Source: JAJXSS01 sp964547135
GTDB lineage: Bacteria; Planctomycetota; Phycisphaerae; Phycisphaerales; Phycisphaeraceae
Direction of reading: 5' to 3'
Assembly (NCBI GenBank): GCA_964547135.1
Contig: CAZJMK010000049.1
Location: 1-31,818, forward strand
Length of the DNA stretch: 31,818 nucleotides
Shown: positions 17,216 to 25,391 of the stretch, in pieces
Position numbering within the stretch: position 1 is the first letter of the stretch
Layout: each line of letters opens with the position of its first letter
Translations under genes and position numbers: made by a program
Notes under the pieces: model-generated
What the model was told of the DNA's origin: nothing
Database searches by the model: none
The model's input: the letters and a program-made list of their open reading frames with translations, nothing else

Positions 17216-18811
17216 ATGCGTTGGAAACCACTTCGTTTGGCCATGGCGACTTTGGCGATGACCGCCATGTTCGTCGGCTCGGGTTGCGAAACCACGGGGC
17301 ATGTCGAACCACGCCCGGTGTTGCGCAATGTATTCCCTGCGACCGACACCGGCAGCAGTACCGCGACTCAACCGGCTCCGGCGCCAGCCCCTCAGGCATC
17401 GATGCCCGCCCCTGCCGGAATGGTCAAGTCGTCGGCTGCCTTCCCCACCGGCAAGCGGGAAAGCAGTGTCGTTATGCTCGAACGAGCCATGCCATCCGAA
17501 CTGTCCGTCGGCCAGGAATTTGATGCCGACATCGTGGTGACCAACCTCACCGGTCTGTCCCTGTCCAACGTGGTCGTCACCGACAGCGGCGACGGCAACT
17601 TTAAACTCGCCTCGGCCACGCCCTCAGCCGCCAAGACCGACGGCAACATGGCGGTGTGGAACCTGGGCACCCTCGGCCCCAACGAAAGCAAAACCATCAA
17701 AGTGCGCGGCAGCGCCACCGCCGTCGGCAAACTGCAAAACTGCCTGATGGTTGACTGGGACACCAAGAGCTGCCTGACCACCAACGTCATTCAGCCCAAG
17801 TTGGCTTTGACTTTGGAAGCCCCGGCTGAGGTGCTCAAGTGTGACCCGATCACACTCAAGTACACCGTCGTCAACACCGGTTCCGGTGCTGCCCGCAACG
17901 TGGCCATCAACCACCCGCTGCCCGCAGGCCTGGTCACCGAAAACGGCATGAGCGCCTTGGAAGCCAAGGTGGACGTGCTGGAACCCAACACGCCGCGCAC
18001 CTTCACCAGCATCGTCAAGGCGCAGAAGACCGGCGAGTTTGCCAATGCCGCAACGGCGATGGCGGATTCGGGCTTGAAGTCGTCGGCCAGCGCCAAGACG
18101 ATCGTTCGTCAGCCCGTGCTGACGCTTGCCAAGACCGGTACGCAGACGGTGTTCGCGGGTCGTCCGGCCACGTTTGAACTGACCCTCGCCAACACCGGCG
18201 ACGGCGAAGCCCGTGACACGTTTATTGAAGACACCGTGCCAGCCGGCGCTCGTATTGTGAGCGTTGGTCAGGGCGGCGTGACCACGGGGAATGTGGTGCG
18301 CTGGAACCTGGGTACGCTCAAGCCCGGCGACAGCCGAAAGGTCAGCCTGACGCTGGAAACCGCGAGCATCGGCGCTCTGACCAACGTGGCCATGGCACGG
18401 GCCTACTGTGCCAGCGATGTTTCAGCCAGCGCTCCGGTGAACGTGCAGGGTATCCCTGCGGTGCTGCTGGAAGTGATCGACGTGTCTGACCCGATTCTGG
18501 TCGGCGATGTGGAAACCTACATCATCACCGTCACCAACCAAGGCTCGGCTGCGGACACCAACATCAAGATTGTTGCCGAACTGGAAGACAGCATGGAATT
18601 CGTCTCGGCAGGCGGCGTGACGGCTGGCTCGGCGATGGGCGGCAAGGTCACCTTTGCCCCGCTGGCAAGCCTGGCACCCAAGGCTCAGGCCAAGTGGGAA
18701 GTCAAGGTCAAGGCGGTCAAGGCTGGTGACGTTCGCTTCAAGGTCACCATGAACACCGACCAGCTCACCCGCCCTGTGGAAGAAACCGAAGCGACCAACT
18801 TCTACAAGTAA
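17216..18811 (+). CDS. DUF11-repeat lipoprotein (OmcB-like)
   Basis: Envelope protein of 531 aa. A signal peptide MRWKPLRLAMATLAMTAMFV ends in a lipobox GSGC (Cys24), so it is probably lipidated. A Pro/Ala/Ser-rich linker follows (to about residue 75). Then come four Ig-like DUF11 modules, each with a core like FDADIVVTNLTGLSLSNVVV, LKYTVVNTGSGAARNVAI, FELTLANTGDGEARDTFI and YIITVTNQGSAADTNIKI, and each followed by a WNLGTLGPNES-type strand. Similar repeats occur in chlamydial OmcB and in planctomycete surface proteins, so a structural or cell-wall-linked role is inferred. The ATG at 17216 has GAGGAG eight bases upstream. A strong terminator follows at 18853. It is probably monocistronic and well expressed. 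Confidence 0.9.
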   Translation: MRWKPLRLAMATLAMTAMFVGSGCETTGHVEPRPVLRNVFPATDTGSSTATQPAPAPAPQASMPAPAGMVKSSAAFPTGKRESSVVMLERAMPSELSVGQEFDADIVVTNLTGLSLSNVVVTDSGDGNFKLASATPSAAKTDGNMAVWNLGTLGPNESKTIKVRGSATAVGKLQNCLMVDWDTKSCLTTNVIQPKLALTLEAPAEVLKCDPITLKYTVVNTGSGAARNVAINHPLPAGLVTENGMSALEAKVDVLEPNTPRTFTSIVKAQKTGEFANAATAMADSGLKSSASAKTIVRQPVLTLAKTGTQTVFAGRPATFELTLANTGDGEARDTFIEDTVPAGARIVSVGQGGVTTGNVVRWNLGTLKPGDSRKVSLTLETASIGALTNVAMARAYCASDVSASAPVNVQGIPAVLLEVIDVSDPILVGDVETYIITVTNQGSAADTNIKIVAELEDSMEFVSAGGVTAGSAMGGKVTFAPLASLAPKAQAKWEVKVKAVKAGDVRFKVTMNTDQLTRPVEETEATNFYK

Positions 18812-18852
18812 ATAATCACCCCACGGAAGTTACCGTGACGTGAACAAACCAG

Positions 18853-18885
18853 GGCTGTGCGACTGCAAGGTCGCGCAGCCTTTTT
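18853..18885 (+). terminator. Rho-independent terminator after the DUF11 lipoprotein gene
   Basis: GGCTGTGCGAC (18853-18863), loop TGCAAG, GTCGCGCAGCC (18870-18880), then TTTTT. It is an 11-bp stem with one G-U wobble, 41 bases after the stop codon. Confidence 0.9.
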
Positions 18886-19014
18886 CTTTGCAGAGCAGGG
18901 GCGTGTCGCCCCGGTAATGATGATGATGATGACCGTGGTACGATGACTGAAAGTGTGAAGACCGGATCGACACGGCCCGGCTCTGTACACAGCCCGGCTC
19001 TGAAAAATAACATC

Positions 19015-19938
19015 ATGGTGGCCGTACTACGGTGTATGTTGTGGGCATTGATACTGGGGCTGGTGGTCGGCTGCGCGCAAGACCCAAAACTCGACAAGGA
19101 ATCGATTGACCTGGTTTTTCGACCGCGACCGATGCCAACCGAGGAAGGGTCGGCTACGGAACAAGCGGCGAGGGTGACGGTTCTGATTCAACGATTGGAC
19201 TTCCCCGTGCAGGCGGACCTGACCAAAGCACAGCAGGGATTGAGTCTGGCAGGGCTGTCGGAAAAAGAAATCGAACATTGGCGGGAACAGGGGCTGACGG
19301 CGGGAACGCTGACGATACAGGAAGTGCAGGGGTGGATGCTGCGCTTGCCGGCGTGGGTGGATGGTCGGCAGATGCAACTCATGATCGGTGAGGAACAGGT
19401 ACCAGTGTCGATCAGTGCGCCGCTGGATCGGCAAGGAGTGAAATTGCCGGCACCGGGGGAACCGGTGGAGCAGAAGGTGGATGGAGAACCGGGAGCAGCG
19501 GTGAAATGGTTGGCGTTGGCTGGAGGACGGGTGCAATTTTTGCTACGGGTGCGACGGGTGACGGAGGAACGTTTTTTGGTGGAAGTAGTACCGCATCACA
19601 ATCAACCGAGGGTGAGCTTTGAACCGAGGCTGCGGATGGAGCGGGAGTTGGATGGGCCGAGTTTCACGGCGTTGCGGTTGCTGGGAACGGTGACGCAGGG
19701 GGATGTGCTGGTGGTGATGCCGGGGAAGGTGAATGAGACAAGTAAAGCTGCGGGTGAAGTTGATACGCAGGTTGAAAGTGAAGTGAATCAGGTCAATGCG
19801 GACGAGTCGGCGACTGAGCCGACGATGATGAATTGGGGACAGGCGTTGCTGGGTCGAGAGCGGCGTGGCGAGCGGTTGCAGGCGGTGTTGTTGATTCGGG
19901 TGGTGGCGATGACAAGGGAATCGGCGGAGGAAAGGTGA
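19015..19938 (+). CDS. Lipoprotein of unknown function
   Basis: Not recognised as a known family. The start at 19015 gives a lipoprotein signal, MVAVLRCMLWALILGLVVGC, with Cys20 as the lipid site; an in-frame ATG at 18943 would place 24 polar residues before it. The mature part (about 287 aa) is mixed alpha/beta with no membrane segment. It has a helical segment (LSLAGLSEKEIEHWREQGL) and several strand-rich stretches (VQFLLRVRRVTEERFLVEVV). Its second half is very rich in G and A on the coding strand (GGTGGAGCAGAAGGTGG style), unlike the preceding gene, so it may have a different history. It starts 130 bases after the terminator of the DUF11 gene, so it has its own promoter. A surface or periplasmic role is all that can be inferred. 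Confidence 0.75.
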   Translation: MVAVLRCMLWALILGLVVGCAQDPKLDKESIDLVFRPRPMPTEEGSATEQAARVTVLIQRLDFPVQADLTKAQQGLSLAGLSEKEIEHWREQGLTAGTLTIQEVQGWMLRLPAWVDGRQMQLMIGEEQVPVSISAPLDRQGVKLPAPGEPVEQKVDGEPGAAVKWLALAGGRVQFLLRVRRVTEERFLVEVVPHHNQPRVSFEPRLRMERELDGPSFTALRLLGTVTQGDVLVVMPGKVNETSKAAGEVDTQVESEVNQVNADESATEPTMMNWGQALLGRERRGERLQAVLLIRVVAMTRESAEER

Positions 19939-19965
19939 GGGATTTATAATAAAAAAGTATTTCAT

Positions 19966-19994
19966 TTAGCCCCCGGTCATTGACCGGGGGCTAA
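19966..19994. repeat. 29-base perfect palindrome (CCCGGTCA family, copy 2)
   Basis: TTAGCCCCCGGTCA, a single T, then TGACCGGGGGCTAA: perfect 14-bp arms. It lies between the convergent lipoprotein and GT39 genes and could stop transcription both ways. An A/T-rich run (AATAAAAAAGTATTTC) flanks it on the left. The core is shared with 7124-7140. Confidence 0.8.
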
Positions 19995-20007
19995 GTGGCG
20001 ACCCATT

Positions 20008-21696
20008 TCAGTGGTGACGTATTGCTGTCGGCATGATTGATTGTTTGGGCTGGGCGAGAATGAAATATTGACGATGTGCTTGGAGGAACTCGCGCAGGCG
20101 CCAGGTGAAGACGGCCTTGGCGAAGGCACCGGGCTGCATTTGCACATAACCGGCGTGAATGCGTTGCACTTCAAACAGGCGTTGATCGACAGCTAAAACA
20201 AACTCAGGGGCCAGCAGATACACGGCATTGGGCTGCAAACCTTCGGGGGGCGGGGTGAACCATTGGCCGAGGCGCAGGGTTCCGCCGGAGACGATGCGCA
20301 TTTTGGCGGCGACGGAAGGATGGCCGATGAGCACGAGGGATTGATCGCCCCATTGAGGTTGTTGAGCCTGCACAGCTTTGGTCAGACTCGTCGCGCTGTC
20401 GGGGAGGAAGGCACGATGAGCGCCCAAAAAGATCAGAGGGAACAGCAGGACCATGCTCGCGGTGATGAGTGTCACCGGTGACCATGTGCCGCGTTTGATT
20501 TCACGGAACAATGCCCCGCCCAAAAATGCGCCAAAAAGCAGCACCAGCAAGCCCGGCCACCAGTGCCCCAGTTCCATATTGAGCAGACCCAGCATGATGC
20601 CGATGACGATCAGCATCACGGCGAAGATGCCCGCCCAGCCGCGCAAGGGGCGAGCGGTGGTGAGCGGGTGGGTGTGAATCATTTCCGCCAGACCGATGGA
20701 TAGAAGCGGTGCGCAGGGCAAGATGTAACGCAGCGAAAGGTTGCCGCCCAGACCGAAGACGATGCAGCAGACCAGCGCCCAGCCGAGTATGAGGGGGTTG
20801 AGGTAGGGCAGACGCTGGGCGGTGCCGGCTTCGGGAACAGAGGTGATGCTGCGACGCAAGGCGGTTTCGATGGCGATGATGGACCAGGGTACAAAGTTGA
20901 ACAGCAGCAGCAAAACAAAGAGCGGAATGTTGACGGCCGGGTCGTACCAGGTGCGGGTGATTTTTTCTTCGACTTGATCAAACCAGAAAGCGTTCCAGAA
21001 GGTGCGTCCATGCAGCAGAAACATGGCCAAATACCAGCCTGCGCCAAGCAGTGTGCCGCCGACCAGGGCGGGCAGGTCGATGAGTTCACGCAAGCGTGGG
21101 CGAGGTCGCATCCAGTAAAACGCAAAGGCGAAAATGTAAGCAATAAAGACCACCGCCAGCAGACCCTTGGAGGCGAGTGCCAGGCCGGCACCGCCGTAGG
21201 CAAGCCAATAGGTGATCGGGGTGCGTTTATTCAGCAGCAACAAACGGGTGAAGCCCCAACTGCTGACCATCAGAAACAGGGTGAGCAAAATATCGGGCAT
21301 GGAGCGCGTGGCCGCGAGCATGAGTTGCACATGGGCAGCGGCGATGAGGGCTGCGGTCAGGCCTCGGGTTCGATCCCCAAAGAGTTCACTGGCACAACGA
21401 AAGGTGACCCAGAGTGTCAGTACCCCTGCCAGAAGAAAGAGGAGGCGCGAGGTGAAAATGGTGAAGCCGAAAAGTTGGTACGAGCCGGTGACGAACCAGT
21501 AAGGCAGAATGGGTTTGATGAATCGTTGCGAACCATCGGCTGCAAGCGGTGTGAGGTAGTCACCGGTTTCGAGCATCCATAATGCTGCATCGGTGTAATG
21601 GCGCTCATCGGGATAGTGCGTCAAAAACGTACCTGACAGCGGCGCCAGGGCCAGCAGCCAGAACAGCAATAAAAAAATCACGCGACGGTCGAACAA
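20008..21696 (-). CDS. GT39-type (ArnT/PMT-like) membrane glycosyltransferase
   Basis: Polytopic inner-membrane transferase of the GT-C class, using a polyprenyl-phosphate sugar donor. The first periplasmic loop holds the expected acidic pair in THYPDERHYTDAALWMLETG. About ten to twelve hydrophobic segments follow (for example VIFLLLFWLLALAPL, ALIAAAHVQLMLAATRSMPD, LFVLLLLFNFVPWSIIAI). The C-terminal 110 residues form a soluble periplasmic domain. Length (562 aa) is like ArnT. The start is TTG at 21696 with AGGGAG eight bases upstream and no ATG nearby. The donor would fit the polyprenyl-type GT2 encoded at 25392, but the acceptor is unknown. Confidence 0.88.
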   Translation of the reverse strand: MFDRRVIFLLLFWLLALAPLSGTFLTHYPDERHYTDAALWMLETGDYLTPLAADGSQRFIKPILPYWFVTGSYQLFGFTIFTSRLLFLLAGVLTLWVTFRCASELFGDRTRGLTAALIAAAHVQLMLAATRSMPDILLTLFLMVSSWGFTRLLLLNKRTPITYWLAYGGAGLALASKGLLAVVFIAYIFAFAFYWMRPRPRLRELIDLPALVGGTLLGAGWYLAMFLLHGRTFWNAFWFDQVEEKITRTWYDPAVNIPLFVLLLLFNFVPWSIIAIETALRRSITSVPEAGTAQRLPYLNPLILGWALVCCIVFGLGGNLSLRYILPCAPLLSIGLAEMIHTHPLTTARPLRGWAGIFAVMLIVIGIMLGLLNMELGHWWPGLLVLLFGAFLGGALFREIKRGTWSPVTLITASMVLLFPLIFLGAHRAFLPDSATSLTKAVQAQQPQWGDQSLVLIGHPSVAAKMRIVSGGTLRLGQWFTPPPEGLQPNAVYLLAPEFVLAVDQRLFEVQRIHAGYVQMQPGAFAKAVFTWRLREFLQAHRQYFILAQPKQSIMPTAIRHH

Positions 21697-21826
21697 TGCA
21701 ATGACTCCCTGAACGAAGGTCGATGGCAGGCAAAGAAGGGAGATTGTCGAAAGATGACAGATGATTGCAAGTCGGAGGGGGAAAATATTGGATTTGATTA
21801 GCCTGGACGTTTTATATCGGTGCGTA

Positions 21827-21919
21827 TGACGCAGTGCCCTTTAGGGCCGGATGGGTTGATTCATCATTCTTTGGTTCCTCATTCAAGGAAAACATCCGGG
21901 GCTGAAGCCCTCGGCGTCA
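21827..21919 (+). repeat. GACGCC-ended inverted repeat, copy 3
   Basis: The left arm is TGACGCAGTGCCCTTTAGGG plus CCGGAT; the right arm is ATCCGGGGCTGAAGCCCTCG plus GCGTCA. The loop is longer (about 45 bases) than in the other copies. It lies between the cheB-like gene and the GT39 gene. Confidence 0.85.
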
Positions 21920-21938
21920 ATGGGTGGTTGTTGGAAAA

Positions 21939-22580
21939 TCATGAAGCAAGCAACGCTGCGGCGCGGTGTTCGACCGACAATTGCAAAATGGCCCGACGGA
22001 TGTCATCGGGGGAAAGCACCGCGGTTGAAAAACCGGCTTCGACGACCGAGCGCGGCATGCCGTACACGGCACAGGTTTCTTCCGATTGCGTCAACACCAC
22101 GCCCCCGGCTTCGATCACGGCGCGTGCGCCTTCGGTGCCGTCACGACCAATGCCGGTCATGACGATGGCCAGCACCTTTGAGCTGTATGTTTTCACCAGG
22201 GATCGAAACAGTTCGTCGGCAGAGGGTTTGAAGGTGAGGTATTGCGGTTCAGGGCTGACTTCGAGTTCGTAGCGATGACGTGAGCCGGGCGGTGATTTAC
22301 GGACGCGCAGGTGTTGACGACCAACACCGACATAGACAGTGCCGGGCACGACGGGCATGCCGTCGGCAGCGTGCAGGGCGGAAAGCGCGCCGTTACGGTC
22401 GAGTTGGGCTGCGTAACCAGGGGTAAACTGCGGGGGCAGATGTTGGGCGATGAAAATGGGGACGGGCAGGTCGGCTGGCAACCCGGTGATGATTTTTTCG
22501 ACCAGGCCCGGGCCGCCGGTGCTGGAACCGATGGCGATGGCTTCGAAGCGACCCAGCGGAAATAGAGGGATTTTACTCAT
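21939..22580 (-). CDS. Stand-alone CheB-type protein-glutamate methylesterase domain
   Basis: 213 residues equal to the catalytic half of CheB, which removes methyl groups from (or deamidates) chemoreceptors. The catalytic triad is visible: Ser in IAIGSSTGGPGLV (19/20), His47 in FIAQHLPPQF, and Asp147 in MTGIGRDGTEGA, followed by the usual EETCAVYGMPRSVVEAG. There is no receiver domain and no linker, so it is not switched by CheA in the normal way. No chemotaxis, flagellar or pilus gene is in the window. It may serve a receptor cluster elsewhere or act on another methylated protein. Start at 22580 with no clear SD; the fold begins ten residues in. Confidence 0.9.
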   Translation of the reverse strand: MSKIPLFPLGRFEAIAIGSSTGGPGLVEKIITGLPADLPVPIFIAQHLPPQFTPGYAAQLDRNGALSALHAADGMPVVPGTVYVGVGRQHLRVRKSPPGSRHRYELEVSPEPQYLTFKPSADELFRSLVKTYSSKVLAIVMTGIGRDGTEGARAVIEAGGVVLTQSEETCAVYGMPRSVVEAGFSTAVLSPDDIRRAILQLSVEHRAAALLAS

Positions 22581-22620
22581 GCGTTATCAAACCGAGTCAT
22601 GGTCAACCGTGTCATGAAGA

Positions 22621-22643
22621 ACGCGACAAGTCGCGGCGCTAAC
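22621..22643 (-). repeat. Hairpin unit GCGAC-AA-GTCGC, third copy
   Basis: ACGCGACAAGTCGCGGCGCT then AAC. It matches the unit at 14667-14694 (GCGATAAATCGCGGCGCTAA), with both stem-closing bases changed so that the palindrome is kept. Confidence 0.6.
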
Positions 22644-22753
22644 CCGGACACCGATGTCAGGGTTTGGTTTACAACCACATCAACCAACGCCCTGTCTGTT
22701 TATCGGCGATTTGCAGGGGTGCGTCCATTGCAGTTTTTACAGGGACTGACCGA

Positions 22754-22759
22754 TATCAT
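22754..22759 (+). promoter_or_regulatory. Possible -10 box of the 800-aa GT-C gene
   Basis: TATCAT, then CGGGC, then ATG at 22765. The five-base gap is one shorter than in the other leaderless candidates. No SD is present. Confidence 0.45.
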
Positions 22760-22764
22760 CGGGC

Positions 22765-25167
22765 ATGGCGAAAACACCATCGAATCAGGCGGGGGTTTAC
22801 CGGGTTCGTGCCTTGCTGCTGCTGCTTGGGGCGGTGTCATTGGCGGTGTTGGGGGCGTGGGCGCGATTTATCACCCGTGGACCGGGGGGGTTGGTGTTGT
22901 CGGAAGATCAAAGGGTGTTGGGGCATGTGCCGATGTGGCTGGCGGGGCTGGTGGTCGTCGGGGCGATGTTGGGGGCGGTGGGGTTGGTGGTGACGCTGTG
23001 GCGTGATGAAGTGGTGCATGGGGCGATGAAGTGGGTTTTGACATGGGTGAAGGGGCATCCGTGGTGGTCGGTTTTGTTGGTGATGGGAGTGATGTTGGGG
23101 GCGGTGGATGGGTATGAAATTTTGTATGACCCATTTGGCAAACGATGGGGGCCGTTTGTATATCGGGCGAGGGATGATGTGCAAATGTGGCTGTGGTTTG
23201 GTGCGGCTGTGCTGGGTGGGTTGGGGGTGGTCAATGGGTTGGGGGCGGCGCGTTGGAACACATGGTTGAGTGCGTGGTTGGAGGCGATCACAGGGCGATG
23301 CAGTCGGTTGGCATGGGTGAAGGCAGTGGTGACGCCGATGGCGTTGGCGGCTGCGATGTGCTGGTTTGCCCTTGATGGTATTCCGCATTTCAGTGATGCA
23401 CTGACGTACCTGATGCAGGGGCGGATTTTGTATTCGGGTTCACTTTGGCTGCCTTCGCCGGCTTACCCGGAGTTGTTCATTCATTCGCTCTTTTTTTTGG
23501 AGACGGATGGGCGGTTTTACGGCAAGTACCCAATTGGTTGGCCGACGATTGTGGGTGCGTTTGATCACCTGAATTTGCTTTTCATGGCCAATGCAACACT
23601 GGCCGGTTTGGCGGCGATATTGACCGGGCTGGTGGCGCGTGAACTGGCGGGCAAGCGCGTGGCTGTGATTTCAGCACTCGTGTTCGGGTTGTCGCCCTGG
23701 GTTTGGTTTCATGGGGCAAGCTTTGCATCGCATGTGGCTTCGACCTGTGCGGTGTGGGGGTTTTTGTGGTTGTTTCTGGTGAGTTGGAGGTTGGGGAAGT
23801 GGTCGAGTGGGGAAGAAATGAAGTGGCCAAGTGGCCGAGTGATCGAGTGGTCGAGTGCGGAGTCGGACTTGAAGACGCCCTCACCCCCACCCTCTCCCGG
23901 AGGGAGAGGGGGCGGAATCGTGGTCGAGTGGTCGAGTGCGGAAGAAGGGAAGTGGCCAAGTGGCCCAGTGGCCCAGTGGCCGAGTGCGGAATCGGACTTG
24001 AAGACGCCCTCACCCTCGCCCTCTCCCGAGGGGAGAGGGGACAAGTCAATACATCGTTGGTACGTGGCATTGCTGTGGGCGCTCGGTGCGGGGTTGGTGT
24101 TGGGTTGTGCGGTGTTGATACGACCGGGGGATGCGACCAACTTCGCTCTGCCGGCGATCATGGTGGTGATGATCGGGTTGGTACAAGCACCGAAAAAATG
24201 GTTGCCGATGGGGTTGCTGATTTCGGTTGGGGCGATGGTGGGTGTACTGATTTACCTTTGGTCCAACGCGCAGACGACCGGCGATGCGTTCACCAGTCCG
24301 TACAAACTTGAGCCGCGCTGGAAAGAGGATTGGCAGCCGACGATCGGGTCGATGCTGGGTCGGTTTGCGTTTCAATGGGCGGAACTGACTGGTCGTTTTC
24401 CGGGTTGGGGGGTCGGTGGGCTGACGCTGGCGCTGATGGGTTTGATGGTGGTAGTGCAACGCGGGCGTCAAAAGCTGATTCATCGTGGTGCGTGGGGAAT
24501 GGTGTTGGCAGCGGTGGGCATTTTCTTTGTGTTCAACACGACGTTTGGGTTTACCAATGTTTGGTGGGGCCCGCGCTGGTTGCTGCCGGTGGCACCTCTG
24601 GTGGCGATATTGATCGGGGTGTTGGTGGATGCGTTGATGAACATATTGGCCATTCAGAAGCAGCCGCATCCTCACCCCTACCCTCTCCCGGAGGGAGAGG
24701 GGGCGATACAAAGCACGCGCGGTGGGACGCAACCGCCAATTCATTCCGATGACTCCGCATTTACAAATGAAAAGTCATCGACAGCGGGGTTGCTGTTGGC
24801 GATCATCATGGCGGGGTTGGTGCTGGTTGGGCCGACGATGTACGTGAGCAAGTTTTGGGAAGTGCGGGTGCATCCGCCGCACGGGGTGAATGGTGAGGTT
24901 CATCGTCGGGTGACAGCGATGGGGTTAAAGGATGCGGTGGTGGGTATGTCCACGGCTGGGGGTCTGTTTCCGCCGGATGCGCGGAGTGGCATGGTTATGA
25001 TGACCGTACCGTTTGAGGGCAACCCGGTAATTTACGTGCGCACCATTTCCGACTGGCAAACCAAGGCGAAAGCGAGTTTTCCGGGTCGTCACTTGTACGA
25101 AATCGTGGCTGACAATAATGACACAAGTGGCTTTATTATCAAAGAATTAACGCATGAATCACAGTGA
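22765..25167 (+). CDS. Large GT-C-like membrane glycosyltransferase with in-frame repeat insertions
   Basis: Polytopic membrane protein of 800 aa with about a dozen hydrophobic segments. The loop HFSDALTYLMQGRILYSGSL followed by WLPSPAYPELF has the pattern of GT39/GT-C transferases (acidic residue then Y-L-x-Q/A in the first large outer loop), so a polyprenyl-sugar transferase is inferred. Two foreign-looking blocks interrupt it. Residues about 339-427 are a low-complexity hydrophilic stretch built from octamer DNA repeats and two CTCTCCC palindromes (KWSSGEEM, KWPSGRVI, EWSSAESD, TPSPPPSPGGRG and a second round). Residues about 633-648 (HPHPYPLPEGEGA) come from a third palindrome read in another frame. 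All three keep the frame open and fall between hydrophobic segments. No SD; possible leaderless start. Confidence 0.8.
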   Translation: MAKTPSNQAGVYRVRALLLLLGAVSLAVLGAWARFITRGPGGLVLSEDQRVLGHVPMWLAGLVVVGAMLGAVGLVVTLWRDEVVHGAMKWVLTWVKGHPWWSVLLVMGVMLGAVDGYEILYDPFGKRWGPFVYRARDDVQMWLWFGAAVLGGLGVVNGLGAARWNTWLSAWLEAITGRCSRLAWVKAVVTPMALAAAMCWFALDGIPHFSDALTYLMQGRILYSGSLWLPSPAYPELFIHSLFFLETDGRFYGKYPIGWPTIVGAFDHLNLLFMANATLAGLAAILTGLVARELAGKRVAVISALVFGLSPWVWFHGASFASHVASTCAVWGFLWLFLVSWRLGKWSSGEEMKWPSGRVIEWSSAESDLKTPSPPPSPGGRGGGIVVEWSSAEEGKWPSGPVAQWPSAESDLKTPSPSPSPEGRGDKSIHRWYVALLWALGAGLVLGCAVLIRPGDATNFALPAIMVVMIGLVQAPKKWLPMGLLISVGAMVGVLIYLWSNAQTTGDAFTSPYKLEPRWKEDWQPTIGSMLGRFAFQWAELTGRFPGWGVGGLTLALMGLMVVVQRGRQKLIHRGAWGMVLAAVGIFFVFNTTFGFTNVWWGPRWLLPVAPLVAILIGVLVDALMNILAIQKQPHPHPYPLPEGEGAIQSTRGGTQPPIHSDDSAFTNEKSSTAGLLLAIIMAGLVLVGPTMYVSKFWEVRVHPPHGVNGEVHRRVTAMGLKDAVVGMSTAGGLFPPDARSGMVMMTVPFEGNPVIYVRTISDWQTKAKASFPGRHLYEIVADNNDTSGFIIKELTHESQ
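23781..24041 (+). repeat. Tandem octamer arrays plus two CTCTCCC palindromes inside the ORF
   Basis: The array begins at 23781 with octamers that become RAGTGGYC (AAGTGGTC, AAGTGGCC, GAGTGATC, GAGTGGTC, GAGTGCGG) up to 23860. It continues with GGACTTGAAGACGCCCTCAC and the palindrome CCTCTCCCGGAGGGAGAGG (core 23890-23910). The whole unit then repeats: octamers at 23926-23989, the same GGACTTGAAGACGCCCTCAC, and a second palindrome (24019-24039). The two units are about 116 and 123 bases. Confidence 0.9.
24681..24701 (+). repeat. Third CTCTCCC palindrome inside the same ORF
   Basis: CCTCTCCCGGAGGGAGAGG, preceded by CATCCTCACCCCTAC. The core is identical to the first copy (23890-23910) but is translated in another frame, giving PYPLPEGEG instead of PSPGGRG. 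Confidence 0.9.
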
Positions 25168-25391
25168 ATGAATGGTGCCTAAAAGTCGGTTTTTTGAGCA
25201 TGCGATCGGCTCATCGGAAATACGCGCCCAAAGGTTGCTTTAACGAATTTGCCCGCAATACTTCTCTTGTGCCCTGCAAGGGGGACAAAGGGGCGGCGAC
25301 TCTTTTTGCAGAAATGATTGGATGCGTTGTGGCATTCAACCGATGGTAATCGGCACAGGTGACGAAAGTGGACGAGGGGGAGTTATCCCGT

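Noticed and set aside
23781..24041. CRISPR-like array
   Set aside because: Period is eight bases with drifting units; there are no constant repeats with unique spacers of 25-45 bases and no cas genes.
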